DNA of 64,000 bases from Echinometra lucunter. Lineage: Eukaryota; Echinodermata; Echinoidea; Camarodonta; Echinometridae. Shown here piece after piece: positions 1 to 11,599 of the stretch. The notes under the pieces were generated by a model. It made no database searches. It saw only the letters and a list, made by a program, of their open reading frames with translations, and was not told the origin of the DNA. The position numbers and the translations under genes are program-made. How positions within the stretch are numbered: the first letter of the stretch is position 1; every line of letters begins with the position of its first letter. The stretch spans positions 23,740,088-23,804,087 of the forward strand of contig CM057157.1 of NCBI GenBank assembly GCA_029962745.1. The letters run 5' to 3'.

Positions 1-504
1 ATGGTGTAATAATGAACAAGCGTGGTAATAATTATTAAATTGATTTTCACTGCATTTTCAACACAAATATTATTTAACAGCAACATAAAATCTATGACAC
101 ACGTTTGCCAAATAGGGGCAAATCCATGCAAACTTTAAAAGGGAGGGGCATTAAAATTCTGAGAATACCCCACCCCTTCCCCAAAAGACCACTAAAATTG
201 AAGATGAATTAAAGGTGACATTTTTGCTCCAAAATTCACTTTAAGACAGACACACGTTTCATGAAAAATATATGGTGAACAAAGGGGATTTCGCCCCCAT
301 CCTCTCTGGATCCGCCCCTGGTGAACTCTGACTCCTCTCTGATTATCTTTCTCTATGTCTCCCTGTTAGTATGAAAAAAGAAACAATCAAAAATTTATTT
401 TCGTAAATTTGTGATTGAAATTCACTTAATGAGAAAAGTGTATATTTTATAAAGATTTATGTTGAGCAAAGATGATACGGGCCGTTCCTCCCTGGATATG
501 ACGC
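1..504. other. Gene-free AT-rich sequence
   Basis: No ORF, RNA gene or splice-bounded exon can be supported. Short C-rich phrases around 170 and 300 resemble the ends of transposons seen elsewhere in the window, so this is probably decayed mobile DNA. Confidence 0.5.
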
Positions 505-635
505 CCCTGAAACAGAGGCGGCGGAACATCGGGCTCGGACAAAGAAAGTGGAGGGGCACCTTTTGTCTGCCAAACAATAGGTGCCTCTCCACTTTCATTG
601 TATGAGCCTGACGTTCCGCCGCCTCTGCCCTGAAA
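505..635. mobile_element. hAT-like MITE with 8-bp target duplication
   Basis: A 115-bp near-palindrome occupies 513-627. Its termini read CAGAGGCGGCGGAAC and the reverse complement, and the inverted similarity runs inward through the GTGGAGGGGCACC region. It is flanked on both sides by CCCTGAAA (505-512 and 628-635), a perfect 8-bp direct repeat. An 8-bp duplication and a CAG-type end are typical of hAT transposons. There is no coding capacity, so it is non-autonomous. Confidence 0.8.
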
Positions 636-1390
636 TATGACCCCTCTCCTTTTCTATAATCTTTGCATAATATAATATTTTATACTAGCAACAGAATAGC
701 TTTATTCTCTATTTATATCTTTCTAGGTAATATAAGTTTTTATGAAAAAAAAATTGATTTCAGCTTAATTGTGATTGGAAATGCAAGCAATATTATTTGA
801 TAGCCAATTTCAAGGCCGTCTCACGGACGTGTACAAGGTCATTTCAAGGTCATTTTAAAGTCATTTTGAGGTAATATAGGGTTTAGAGAAGACAACGATA
901 ACAAGGAAAATAATATTCTCTCTATAATATAATGTAAATATCCGTCATGGTACTAGGAGAATGTTTAAGTAGCCCCTTAATTAGACACGTTAGGAATCTT
1001 GGCGAAAATGGTATCAGGGATTGACTTGTTTAACCCTTATGGTTTAACCTTGGTCACGCGCGAATGTCAGAATAGCGCGCCTGGAGCAAAAAACATGCTT
1101 TTTTCAAATTCCTCGATTTAGACACTTGGGGACGGAATTTTGGAAAACCGTTTGCATATTCAGGAGGAGACCAGAAAGACTGATGAGACGTTGCAGAGAC
1201 GTCTCCGCGACTCTACCTGACGATGTTTGACCCACTTAGAAACCAGGTGACTGAATGCGTGCTGACATTCCTCCTGGTCCAAGTCAGGTGCATGATCCTG
1301 CAAATGCTCCATTGTAATTATTTTGAAACTTGTCGCAGAGACGTCTCCGTTGGTGAGATAGGGCCTTTAGGTATCAAATTAATCGATTTA
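636..1390. other. Gene-free stretch
   Basis: No supported gene. The stretch has AT-rich sequence and, around 1185-1350, two copies of GCAGAGACGTCTCCG that suggest a degenerate repeat. Short ORFs here show no family signature. Confidence 0.4.
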
Positions 1391-1394
1391 AATG

Positions 1395-1521
1395 TTTACG
1401 CCACTTAGGGTATCAAATTAGGGGATTTCCCTGTTCATGCCACTTAGGGTGGCTTTTCTCATGGGTTACGCCATTTAGGGTTGCAAATTTGGTTAATAGG
1501 TTACGCCATTTAGGGTGCATT
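1395..1521. repeat. Short tandem repeat with GCCAYTTAGGGT core
   Basis: Four spaced copies of the core GCCACTTAGGGT or GCCATTTAGGGT occur at irregular 30-40 bp intervals, separated by divergent AT-rich spacers. No function can be assigned. Confidence 0.6.
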
Positions 1522-1559
1522 TCTGAGGTTGTCGGACACGGGTGGGTAGTAGGCCATGT

Positions 1560-1740
1560 GGAGAGTGACCCCCCCCCCCCCGGGCTCTGTTGTATGTTTG
1601 ACCTAGTCAACATCCTAGGTATCGCTAACAACTAGTTTAATATTGTCAGGTCGACCTTAAAAACTATCGAAATGGCCATGGCAGACAAATTTTCTGTTGC
1701 TAAGTGCCCGCCAGACGTCCCCTCCCATCAAGGTCCCCCC
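1560..1740 (-). repeat. Inverted single unit of the 4.6-5.5 kb satellite-like array
   Basis: After a C-run, this stretch reads as the reverse complement of the units at 4610-4790, sharing the phrase GTTTGACCTAGTCAACATCC and the following GGTCGACCTTAA and GGCCATGGCAGACAAA blocks. It faces the larger array across about 3 kb, so the two could be termini of one composite element. Confidence 0.6.
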
Positions 1741-2190
1741 TAAAAGGGCCCTTGACCAACAAAATGGGTACAACCTGAAACAAATTTGAAATATATGTAT
1801 GCATTCAAAAAAACAAGGAAAACCTTCTACTTTTTTGTCTCTTTTGGGCCCATAAGACGACCCAAGATGTGACCCAAAGGCCCCTTTCTGTAACCTAGAT
1901 CAATATGGAATAATTAAGTTACCATCTAACACCATTTAGCTCAGGCTAATCTGAGAGAAATGGGACTTGCAAGTCAAATTTTGTACTGCTTATAAGCAGC
2001 CGGAAGCCGAAAAGGGGGACTTAAATGCATGGAGGGGGGGGGGGGGGGGCCTCAGTCAACGAGAAAGCTAAAAAAAGGAAAGAAAGAAGAAATTACTGCT
2101 GTTGGTACAGGCACGATAATATGACTATGTACAAACTGAAGGTAAAAGTTTTAACGGTAAGAGATAAATCGTTGGGTTTTTACCATGGAT
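1741..2190. other. Gene-free stretch with G-run
   Basis: No gene seen. A G-run lies near 2034-2049, followed by an A-rich tract. The right part leads into the simple-sequence tail of the LINE that follows. Confidence 0.4.
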
Positions 2191-2194
2191 ATTT

Positions 2195-2726
2195 TTGATT
2201 GATTGATTGATCGATTGATTGATTGATTGATTTTTATTATCACATGTTTGGCACATTATACAAAAGTACAAACGATATAAGAAAGTATACAAGCTATTGA
2301 CATTATTAATAATAATAATAATAATAATATATGCAATTTGTTAGGCGCCATATCCATCTCGCAAGAGATGCTCAAGGCGCACAAGTGAAGGGGGTGGGCG
2401 AACAAAATTACAAGTAACAGAAAATCATTGATAAAATGAGTTAAAGACGTAAGTTTTTAGCTTAATCTTAAATGTTTCCACACGCTTGCTATCCCGGATC
2501 TCTCGTGGGAGGGAATTCCATAGTGAGGGCCCCGCATGGATGAATGCCCTTTCCCCCACTTTGTTTTACATTTTGGAACTGTAAGAAGACCAGAGTCATT
2601 GGAGCGTAGAAGCCTAGATGGTGTGTAGGTGTGAATGAGAGCAGAGTTGTACTGTGGAGCAGAGCCATGAACTGAATGATACACCAGTAAAAGGATTTTG
2701 AATTTGACACGTTCACTCATGGGCAA
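2195..2726 (-). mobile_element. 3' fragment of a CR1/L2-like LINE
   Basis: The minus strand encodes the C-terminal part of a non-LTR reverse transcriptase. The phrases RVKFKILLLVYHSVHGSAPQ, YTPSRLLRSNDSGLL and, after a frameshift near 2540, WNSLPREIRDS match the C-terminal block usual in CR1/L2-type LINEs. An (ATTG)n/(TGAT)n tract at about 2195-2231 sits where the 3' simple-repeat tail of such an element belongs. The fragment is 5' truncated and frameshifted, hence inactive. Clade assignment is from recalled motif resemblance only. Confidence 0.75.
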
Positions 2727-2979
2727 CCAATGTAAAGTTTAAAAAGTTTATAAGTAAATATTACATTGTTTACAGTGGAACAGATATGGCAGTTTTAATT
2801 ATTGACATTAAAAAGCAGGGCTTAATTGTATTGGTAAGTCCCTCTTGAAAAACATACATTGGTAGAGCAATTGTGTATAATCATAAATAAAGTGGGTTTT
2901 ACATTTATGGTTGAAAAATAAAGATGGCAGGGTAAGGTAAGTGGAAAAGGAATAGATCCGGAAGATAAAAAGGATGATA

Positions 2980-3655
2980 GATATGTCACAACATTAAGGA
3001 GCAGAAGAATCAGGAAGAAAAGGGAAGTATAGATTTGAGAGTCGCAGTATCATGGATTATAGGGTGTTGGTGAAATTTCTGTATAAGGTTTAAACATTTT
3101 ATGAAATTAAAATGTTCATATTATGTTTTGTACCCATTTAGCATGGATAGTTTAAAGATGTTTTTTGAAGGTGTGTTAACGTTGAGATAACGTTTGACAT
3201 GTTTGAGGGTTTGATTACTATTCCAGTTATTTGGTCCTGTGTTTTGCGCTATAGTGCTGTTCTGGTCAAGAGAAGGTGGTATTGATTTTGGAGGGGTGTC
3301 TTTGGGATAAGCGTGTATTTTAATATTTTGATGAGAAGTGATACAGATGGAAGCTCGCATTTGGATAGTTAGAGCATGAACGTTTCAAGGTTCAGAAGAC
3401 AGAGGTCATGCATTTTTAGTATTTTCTCTTTAAGATAGAGAGATTAGGTACTAACGGAAGTGAACTTTTTCTGTTATTGATTCCGAGGGCACGTTTTGTA
3501 GAAGTGATATTCTGTTTGATTATTTGTGAGTTATTCCACGAGAGGATTCCGTTTTTTAAATTAGGAAGAATGAGAGTCGAATAAAGAGGTAAAAGCACTT
3601 TGTGTGGAATATATGATTTTAACTTATCAATGACACCGATGTTCCTTGAGATCAC
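2980..3655 (-). mobile_element. C-terminal fragment of a second non-LTR retrotransposon
   Basis: Two minus-strand ORFs (3121-3360 and 3416-3655) in different frames form the tail of a LINE reverse transcriptase. The phrase ISRNIGVIDKLKSYIPHKVL followed by LYSTLILPNLKNGILSW is the usual thumb and connection block of Jockey/CR1-group RTs. Frame breaks show decay. The same family recurs just after the second assembly gap (60997-61230). The unit abuts a Penelope-like fragment on the opposite strand at about 3660. Confidence 0.7.
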
Positions 3656-3662
3656 TCTACAG

Positions 3663-4310
3663 AGAATATCTATTTATAATAGGGTTATCGAATATTCCAA
3701 GAAATTTTGGGGATTGGACAGATTCAATATTTCCGCTGTCGTTGCCAATATGTACATGGTGAACTTTGAAGAACAAGCGCTGGAAGCTTGTCCTGACGAG
3801 TGCGCGCCCAGAGTATGGAAACGGTATGTCGACGATACTTTCATTGTTACGCAACGGTCTACCGCCAATGACCTTTTGGGCTTCATGAACGCGCAGCAAC
3901 CCTCCATCCGCTTTACCATGGAGGTCGAGAACGATAACCGCATCGCTTTTCTCGATACTTTGGTGCACCGTGACACCAATGGCCGCCTCACGACCACTGT
4001 CTATAGGAAACCGACGCATACTGACCAGTACCTCGCGTTCGATTCTCACCACCCTCGGTCCGTCAAGCGTGGTGTAGTAAAGTGTCTCTACGACAGAGCA
4101 CTGCGCACGGTTACTAAGCCTTCCTGCACTGCCACCGAGAAGCGCCATGTTAGGTCCGCTCTTATTTCCAACGGTTAGCCGCGTTCGTTTATCCAACGTG
4201 TCGCCAAGCAGAAACGCGCAACTACCAACGAGCCTGCGTCCTTTAAGGCCACGGTAGTACTTGCAGCCGAAACGTCGCAATCTCCTCTCGTTTGCTACAT
4301 CGTGTGACAA
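3663..4310 (+). mobile_element. Penelope-like element reverse transcriptase, C-terminal half
   Basis: The reading frame encodes the second half of a Penelope-like RT: SAVVANMYMVNFEEQALE, then KRYVDDTFIV with the catalytic YVDD at 3825-3836, then FLDTLVHRDTNGRLTTTVYR, KPTHTDQYLAFDSHHP and SVKRGVVKCLYDRA, all hallmark PLE blocks. A TAG at 4176-4178 breaks the frame where PLEs normally have a Tyr (SNG-stop-PRSFIQR), and homology continues in frame for about 25 codons after it. The N-terminal RT motifs and the GIY-YIG endonuclease are missing. The upstream boundary with LINE sequence is at about 3660. It is a dead 5'-truncated copy, but it is recent enough to keep a long frame. Confidence 0.85.
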
Positions 4311-4324
4311 CTGACTCACTCTAG

Positions 4325-4605
4325 TACTCTCTCAGATTCAATATTCATACAATTAAATTGTAATATCACCAGGAAGTTTTTCTATTGCATTACTGAATAA
4401 CATGAATTTCTATTTTTTCAGTTTCAGTTTAAGTTTCAGATCAGGTGGGTTTTTTTCCTCATTTCTCAACAAAATACAAAAGAATTACATTCATATAAAA
4501 GAGTACGCATAGACATAGTCTGATACATGAATATGATGTTACAAGAGGTTCTTTGGGGTCTTTGGGGACTATGGAGGGGGGGGGGGGGGGGGTCTAGCGA
4601 ATAAC
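4325..4605. other. Gene-free stretch ending in a G-run
   Basis: Nothing coding is visible. A G-run of about 17 bases at 4576-4592 marks the edge of the tandem array that follows. Confidence 0.4.
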
Positions 4606-4609
4606 CAAA

Positions 4610-5480
4610 AGAAAATTTGCCTGTCATGGCCATTTCGATAGATTTTAAGGTCGACCTGACCCTTTCAAATTGGTTGTGATATACCCAGGATGTTGACTAG
4701 GTCAAACATACAACAGAGGCCCTCGGGCCACTCTCTAGGGGCATCTGCCGGGCACAAAGCAGTAGTACATTGTCTGTCATAGCCCATCCGGTAGTCTGTA
4801 GGATAGACCTGACCCTTTCACACTGGTTTTAAGTGACATCTTAGATGCTAAGTTGGTCAAAATATGAAAAGGGCCCTCAGGCCACTCTTTGGGACGTCTT
4901 CCGGGCACACAGCGGCAGGAAATTCGTCTGCCATGGCCCATTTGGTAGTTTGCAAGATCGACTTGACCATTCCATATTTGTTTTAAGTGGTATAGGATGT
5001 TTGACCTGGGTCAAACATACGAAAAGTGCCTTCGGAAGACCCTTTGGGGGCGTCTGGCGTGCACAAAACAGCAGAAAATTCGTCTGTCAAGGGTCATTCC
5101 ATAATCTGTGTGAGGAGCCCCCAAAACTGCCATGGGTTTCGTGTGGTACCTTGTTCATCTAACCAAGCCTATATGTAGGCTCTATGCAATAATGCCCTTT
5201 GGGGGCGTCAGCCGGGCACTTAGCAGCAGAAAATTCGTCTTTCATGAGCCATTCCGAATTCAGTGTAATGAGCCGCAAAATCGGCCGCAGGGTTCGTGTG
5301 GTACCTCGTTCATCGAACCAAGCCTCTATGTAGCCTCTATGCAATAATTGGCCCTTTGGGGGCGTCTGCCGGGCATTAGCAGCGGAAACTTTATCTGTCA
5401 TGGGCCATCCGGATTCAGTGTAACGAGCCGCAAAATCTGCCGTGGGTCTCATGTGGTACCTCGTTCATCTAATCAAACGC
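4610..5480. repeat. Satellite-like array of about 165-180 bp units
   Basis: Two related blocks of tandem units are present. In 4610-5100, units share TGACCTGACCCTTTCA-type, TTGGTCAAA and GGGGGCRTCTGCCGGGCACA phrases at roughly 165-bp spacing. In 5100-5480, units share CGTGTGGTACCTYGTTCATC and CCTCTATGCAATAAT at about 175-180 bp. Both blocks contain the common GGCGTCTGCCGGGCA and AGCAGAAAATTCGTCT segments, so one higher-order family is likely. ORFs across it arise from the repeat and are not treated as genes. Confidence 0.75.
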
Positions 5481-5484
5481 ATTT

Positions 5485-5990
5485 TTGGGAAATATACGAC
5501 ATGATGTGATAATTTTTTCATTTGGTTTGAAAGAGAATTTCTTTTCCTTGAAAATGACACCAAAATCGTTAGTTTTGGCTTATGCGTTCAGATGTTAGGG
5601 TTTATTCCGTGAGACAATGTCATTTTTGAAATTTGCTACTTTCGCGACTGAAATCATATGAGATCAAGGGAAAATCTTCCACCTGACGGCATTCCATAGA
5701 AACGACTCGGTGCCTGAATAATCTCCACGTTTTCAATAAAAGGAAAGTCAACCACGCGTTTATTCAGGCGAGGATGCGTTTCTATTGAATGCCGTGGGGT
5801 GAAGGATTTTCCTTTCAAGTAACAGGAATTCGGTGGCTAAAGTAGCAAATTTTGAAAATGACATTGCCTCACTTAATGAGCCCTTACATCTAAACTCGTC
5901 AGTCAAAATGGGAAATAAATTTTCTTTTGAATATATTAAATTATTATCACCTTATGTCATACATCTCGCTAAAATTAAGGATCACACGTG
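5485..5990. mobile_element. Foldback or MITE-type palindrome
   Basis: Sequence from about 5485 reads back as its reverse complement to about 5990. The pairs are ACGACATGATGTGATAA with TTATCACCTTATGTCAT, GAGACAATGTCATTTTTGAA with TTTGAAAATGACATTGCCTC, and CGGCATTCCATAGAAACG with the CGTTTCTATTGAATGCCG form, around a centre near 5735. There is no coding sequence. The right edge carries a GGGTCACCCTG motif seen at some mariner-like termini. Confidence 0.7.
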
Positions 5991-5999
5991 TTCGGTTTT

Positions 6000-6655
6000 T
6001 TGGGGGGTCACCCTGTATATCTGAAAAGTCACTACACATACTCATTTAATGTTTGGTTTCCATGCAGTATGACCATTGATGAAGGAATATCACTTTTTTT
6101 CTGAATGCCATGCTTAAGTAAGCATTTGAATATTTCATTGATTCCTGTTATTGCTTGATTTTTTGTTTGTTTGTTTGTTTGTTTTTGGTTAAGTTTTGGC
6201 AATTAAGCTGTTGTTCTCTGGAGTCAGAATAGGAATACCACCACGCATTGTCCTCCAGAACTAATTAATTAGCTAACTGATTGATTCGGTGATTGATTGT
6301 TTGATCTTTCTGCGTAACCATGAGTGGTGATTTTCTTTTTCTGACATCCTATATAACGTCAGCTTAAAATGTAAAAGTCTACACAAAAAGTAGTGTTTCC
6401 AAAAATGGTTGTATGCAATTATTCACTCAAGCCTGACATGTTCATGAGAACTGTCAAAATATACATACAGTAAAGATTGCCCTTTCATTGAATCGTAAAG
6501 CCATCAGAATACGAAAGTTTCTAAGCCTCCACAACTCTTTCAACTTCCTTGATACCAACAAAACAAGTACCACTAAATGCCTGTCAAGTCTGAATTTTGC
6601 ACCCTTTCATATTAGTTCCTTTTGTTCACTCCATGAAGCGTAAATATTTTAAGAT
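6000..6655. other. Gene-free stretch with simple repeats
   Basis: No exon is recognised. There is a (TTTG)n tract near 6163-6185 and short TGAT-rich runs near 6270-6305. No similarity to copy A intron sequence is visible left of about 6660. Confidence 0.45.
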
Positions 6656-6659
6656 CGTT

Positions 6660-6737
6660 TATGTGTGTGTGTGTGTGTGTCTGTGGTGTGTGTGTGTGGG
6701 TGCGCGGGTGTGTGTGTGCGTGGGTGTGTGTGTGTAT
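6660..6737. repeat. (TG)n microsatellite
   Basis: An interrupted GT/TG tract. The flank on its right is shared with 33850-33900, where a second (TG)n precedes the same foldback repeat, so the microsatellite is part of the duplicated unit. Confidence 0.85.
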
Positions 6738-6739
6738 TT

Positions 6740-7060
6740 CTTTATCAGAAAGGAAACTGGACTATCAGGCATGAACATTTCCTGAAGATATCTTGAAATA
6801 CTTAGTTCGGGAGATTTTTCCCCATTGCAATCTAAACACAAGACAAAAAGTAAGTTCCCCCTAAAACTAATCTGTGTATTTTTTCGATCAGGAACCTTTG
6901 ATGAAATCTCAATACAGATTCATGTAGCTATACTTCTCAGCTATATTTCCTGTAAAATTCAGAGAAAACCCTTCGGTCACGGTTCAGTGAACATGACCTA
7001 AATGCCAAATGGTCATTTTTTAAAGTTCACAAGCCTCATGCCGTGGCTTTGATTCAATGA

Positions 7061-7132
<72 letters not shown>

Positions 7133-8683
7133 TTTATTTGACCAATAAAAAGGAATACAAGATACAAAGCATTAGACAAGAGATAGCAAAAGATGAGATG
7201 GAATGGCATGTGGTTCAGGGTTCACAAAAGACAAGTTCTTCCCTGTTGCCCGTAGGCATGTGAACCCACACATGCCATTCCAAAATATAATAGATTTTGC
7301 ACGAGATAAATTATACAATCATAAAATGATAAAAAGAATTTTAAAACATAAATATTGCCTATAAACTGTTCAGGAATTGTAAATGAGAATCTAGCTTACA
7401 TTCCAAAGGAAATCATAGTATCACTAAAACTAAACAGAAGGAAAGAAAGAAGAGGATCAGGAAGGAAAAGAAGAAGAAGAAGAAGAAGAAGAAGAAGAAG
7501 AAGAAGAAGAAGAAGAAGAAGGGAAGAGAAGAAGAAAAAGAGGAGAAAAAGAGGGAGAGGGAGAAGAAGAGAAAGGGGGAAGAAAAAGTAGAACAGAAAA
7601 AACAACAAGAAAATGAAAATATTAAGGGTACATCGTTATTTTAAAGGTAGCAAGGCAAGTACATATATCAAGATTTAAAATTGAATTGCAGTGGATTAAA
7701 AAATACAAAGTGAGTAATAAAATGTGTATGAAACCGAGCCTCATGTTACATCTAATTCCAGGAAGTTTACATTATTTTGCACATAGCATATCTAGAAGCG
7801 TTTGAAGGCATGCAACATGAATGTTATGCGCTCCCCAACATAACAAATGACCTATGCGCCAAATTTCATGCTTTAGTGGGGGGGGGGATGTCAAAAAACT
7901 GCAGTTTTGACATCTTTTGCTTGCTAAATTTGATCTAATGCAAATCAGGGTTTTTGCAACTTGCAATAAAAATTATTGATACCTATTAATTCAGGGTTGA
8001 ATGACAGACAATGTAAACAAAATATCACTATGTTGAAATTATCAAGAAATTATTGCTTCTATGCACTAAAAGTCATATTGATAGAAAAATCTTAGCATGT
8101 TGATATGACCGATGTAGTTGTATCAGTGATCCTATGGCATTTTCATGGGAAGTTCACGCTTCAATGAGCATGTGGGACTGAAAAAGCTCTTTTTTCACTT
8201 ATGGACCAAAATTCAATAGCTTAATTTGGGTAACCATCATAAGTCTTATTTGGGAGTTCGTCTGATTTGATTTTCATCGTAATCCCGATCTTTTACGGTT
8301 CAGTGAGCAAATGAGTAGAAAGTTTAGCGAGTAGAAAGTTTAGCGCTTTGTTCTTGCTCCGTGCTGCATCGGTTACTTAATTTGGCGTAAGATCCTGTTA
8401 ATTAGTGACCCGAGGCTGATTATGTGCCAAATTTCATGAAAAAAAACTCGCAGTAAAATGAACACTAATCATCAATGAAAATGGGGCAGATTTACTTTTT
8501 ATTTCCTCCCCCACTGACACAGCATGTACAGTTAGGGAGGAGAATTTTAACAAATAAAGTGAAATTTGGCATATTTCCATTGATGATTATTGTTCATTCT
8601 ACTGGGAAGTTTTTTACATGAAATTTGGCACATATCTTCAGGAGGTCACTAACAGGATCCTGAGCCAAATTAAGTATCCGATA
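6740..8683. repeat. Left arm of foldback repeat, locus 1
   Basis: This arm matches 33890-35112 in direct orientation and is the reverse complement of 15168-15870 and 35113-35945. Shared phrases include GATCAGGAACCTTTGATGAA, TCATGTAGCTATA and GGCATGCAACAT. About 700 bp with (ATT)n and (AGA)n tracts is inserted between roughly 7056 and 7780 and is absent from the other arms. The arm ends at the CCGATA that borders the inserted 6.5-kb element. Confidence 0.8.
7056..7780. repeat. Insertion with (ATT)n/(TTTA)n and (AGA)n microsatellites
   Basis: Contains (ATT)n at 7059-7118 running into (TTTA)n to about 7138, and a purine tract dominated by AGA at 7440-7590. The segment interrupts the left foldback arm at a point where the other arms are continuous (GATTCAATGATAT then CGGAACAAAC in the other copies). 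The arginine/lysine-rich and leucine-rich ORFs here are translations of simple repeats. Confidence 0.75.
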
Positions 8684-10759
8684 TAGTCCGTGGGCCAGAG
8701 GGGGCTACCGTGCACCCCCCCCCCCTCTGATCCTCCGCCATGGGTATCATTTTGTTCGTTGGTATCTCTAGTGTCAGAAAAACGAATGTTTCCAGGAATA
8801 AACTCAAATGGACTATGATTTCTACGCCATTCTTTAAATCAATGTCAAAATCCACGTTTTTCAAATTTTGACCCTTTTCTTGAGGTATGCCAATTTTAAA
8901 GATTTTAAATGGGCTCTATCTCAACCAAAATAGGCTCAATTTGGTTGAACTTTCTATCATATAGTCTTCATCTCATGAGAAATTAACATGCAAATTTTTA
9001 TCCATTTATATTATCGTTCTCATATGCAAATTAGGCAATAAAATTTGCATATCATTAAATATGGAGATTTCCTGTTTCAAATATTTTCAAAAATCGATTT
9101 CAAGTTTTATTTTCTTTTTCATGCACTACCAATTATATATTTTCCGCCAAACATCACATCATTCTCTTCATCTATATCTCTACTTATGGAAAAATGATGT
9201 TTCCAAGGTCACATGTTCCCCTAAGCTATGTTTCCAGCCCCTTTTCCAACTAAGGTCAAGGTACCTTTTTCGAGGTTTTTGCCTGTTTTTTAGATTCCAG
9301 CTATGGAACGTACCTGAAATGTCCAGTAGATATTATCAAAACTTCATTAATTATTGAGCAATGCTTTTTCCTTGTTAGTAGAAGGCCACTACATGTTTTC
9401 TTTTTAATAAATATATTTTTTTACTGCTGTACCCATTGTTAATATAAATGAATAGCATATCAGTGAACATCAATATTGTGTTATATAATTATCGATCTAT
9501 TTTGGAAGACTATGTGAGCAGTTGTTATTCCTTTGATAATTAGACACATAGCTATTTTTTGTAGCTAGAAGCTGAACCCAATTATTTCCAAAATCAATTA
9601 GCCTGTAATACCACCACAATTTAATATATATTAACATGATTAAGTGTAACATAGGTTTAGCCTTCATTTCCAGCCCTTATTCTGTGATATTATGATATGA
9701 ATTCATGAGTAACTAATAACCCATGGTATAGTCGGCAGTTTCAGTAGGATATATTACATGTAGGTTGTATTAAAACTCCGTAGAAGAAATCACTCGTATG
9801 AAATGACAATTTATGGTATCTTTCAATCAAACATATGTCATATTAAAAACATTTCTCTGATTGATATGACATATCTTTCAATCAAACATATGTCATATCA
9901 ATCAGAGAAATGTTATTAGTCTATACTTCCAGCCCTCACTGTAGTCTAGATAAGTCGATTCATGATAATGTGTTGATACCACACTTCAAAATAGTCCAAC
10001 ATGTTATGAAACTACATGTATCATGCATCCTTATTATTATACATCCATTTGCATCCATACTGCATTTGCAATTTTCAAAGATTGAGACTGAATGAAAGAA
10101 TATTTCAACAGTTCATGACTCTACCGAACTCTGAGGAGGGGGGGGGGGGGGCAGTTACATCCTCTCGCCTTTGTACGAATCATGTCTTTTTATTGAAAAA
10201 TCCGAAAAATCCCTGGGGATAAGAATGTGTGAAATATGTGAGAAACAAACGCGACAGAGTAGGGGAAGGGGGTGGGACGGATGTGCCCCCCCCCCACACA
10301 CACACAAGATGATATGGTTCAAAAGCTGCTTGGAAGGAAGTTGATTTTCATAAAAGGATGGGCTACCCTTTTTACTTCAAAGAACGGAAAGGACACTACA
10401 AACAGAGGTATCGTCTTAGAAGCAGATGAAGAAGAAACAGAATTGACCAACTGGTGGTTTTCTACTGCAGTTGCAGGAAGAAACAAGGACATGACAGTGT
10501 GCAGGTCAGGAGCCCGGACGACGATATCTTGTAACACAAAACCATGTTGTAGCAAAATGCATTCGTAAAACTTCAGAAAGATCGCAAACATGATCGGTAC
10601 ATGTTGTATAATGGGTTTTGTTTAGAGCGGTATTATATACTGCGCCTTTGTAATATCCGTTGCTGATATGTCCATTTGAGAAGTGTAATCCTAAACACAA
10701 AACATTTAATATTCGTTTTGGATCAGTGTAAGTAAACTGTAATGTCATCACTCCATCAA

Positions 10760-11596
10760 TCAGGTTGCATAGAACTCGCGAGATCCATGGATAATTAAGT
10801 TATTTCCTTTGTCATTCATGCGTTCAGTGATGCCTCCTCTCTCCTGGAGACCAGTGCCCATCTTTACTGAATCGATATGTCCTCCTAGGTCTTCCTCTTC
10901 TTGCATATCCTTTAAAAGTTTTATACAGAGCCACTGAGTGGACCGTGAGCTATGAATGCCTTTGAGCAAGACCTGATAGCTTCACTCTCCTCTGGGCCAC
11001 TTTTGAGATGACCTGACATTTGTAAGGTTTCCATACAGCTCAGAGTTCCTCATTCTCGTTGCAATCTGGATGACGCTCAGAGCCGTCCTCAACATTCTTG
11101 TGTATCACCTATCCACCATCTGAAGTCTTTTTGTAAGGGTCCCGGTCTCTGACCCGTACAACAAAACAAACTCCACTGTGCTGTGAAGAGACATATTCTT
11201 AAGTCTTTACGGAGGTCTGATTTCCATACAGACTTCAGGCTGTGGTATGCTGCCCAATCCTTCTTCACCTTATCCACAACATCCTCCTGTGTGTTCCTGA
11301 TCGTTGCTCCCAAGTCCGAGCCGGAGTTACAGTGAAAGCGGAGTCGTGGTGGTTATCGAGTGCCAGATGCATGACAAAGATGTATAGAGCTAATGTATCA
11401 CCCCGGGTACTCCAGCAAGTTTATCAACGAACTCTATCTTCCCATCACGTTTCATGACCTTGGCTCTGGTGTTTGAACATATCAGGGATATCAGGCCTAC
11501 TATCTTAAGGATTCCGTAAGCCCGTAGGATCTTCACCAGGAAGTTTTGGTCCACAGAAGTGGAGGAAAAGTGTTCTGGACAAAGACACAGAGCCAT
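10760..11596 (-). mobile_element. RTE-like LINE fragment in the left arm
   Basis: The minus strand encodes the second half of an RTE-type reverse transcriptase: VKILRAYGILKIVGLI, KAKV/RAKV then GKIEFVDKLAGV (11390-11560), then a block containing LFTAQWSLF and RWWIGDTQECLRTALSV, and TRMRNSELYGNL (11090-11000). Several frame breaks are present, and the GVLQGD-type motif is degraded to GVPGVIH. The copy points outward, toward the left TIR. It is the mirror partner of the plus-strand copy beginning at about 11600. Confidence 0.7.
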
Positions 11597-11599
11597 ACA

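Noticed and set aside
3657..4319. 220-codon minus-strand ORF
   Set aside because: It is the antisense shadow of the Penelope-like RT frame, which has clear family motifs on the plus strand.
7355..7608. Arg/Lys-rich and Leu/Phe-rich ORFs
   Set aside because: Direct translation of an (AGA)n purine tract on both strands; no conserved domain or start context.
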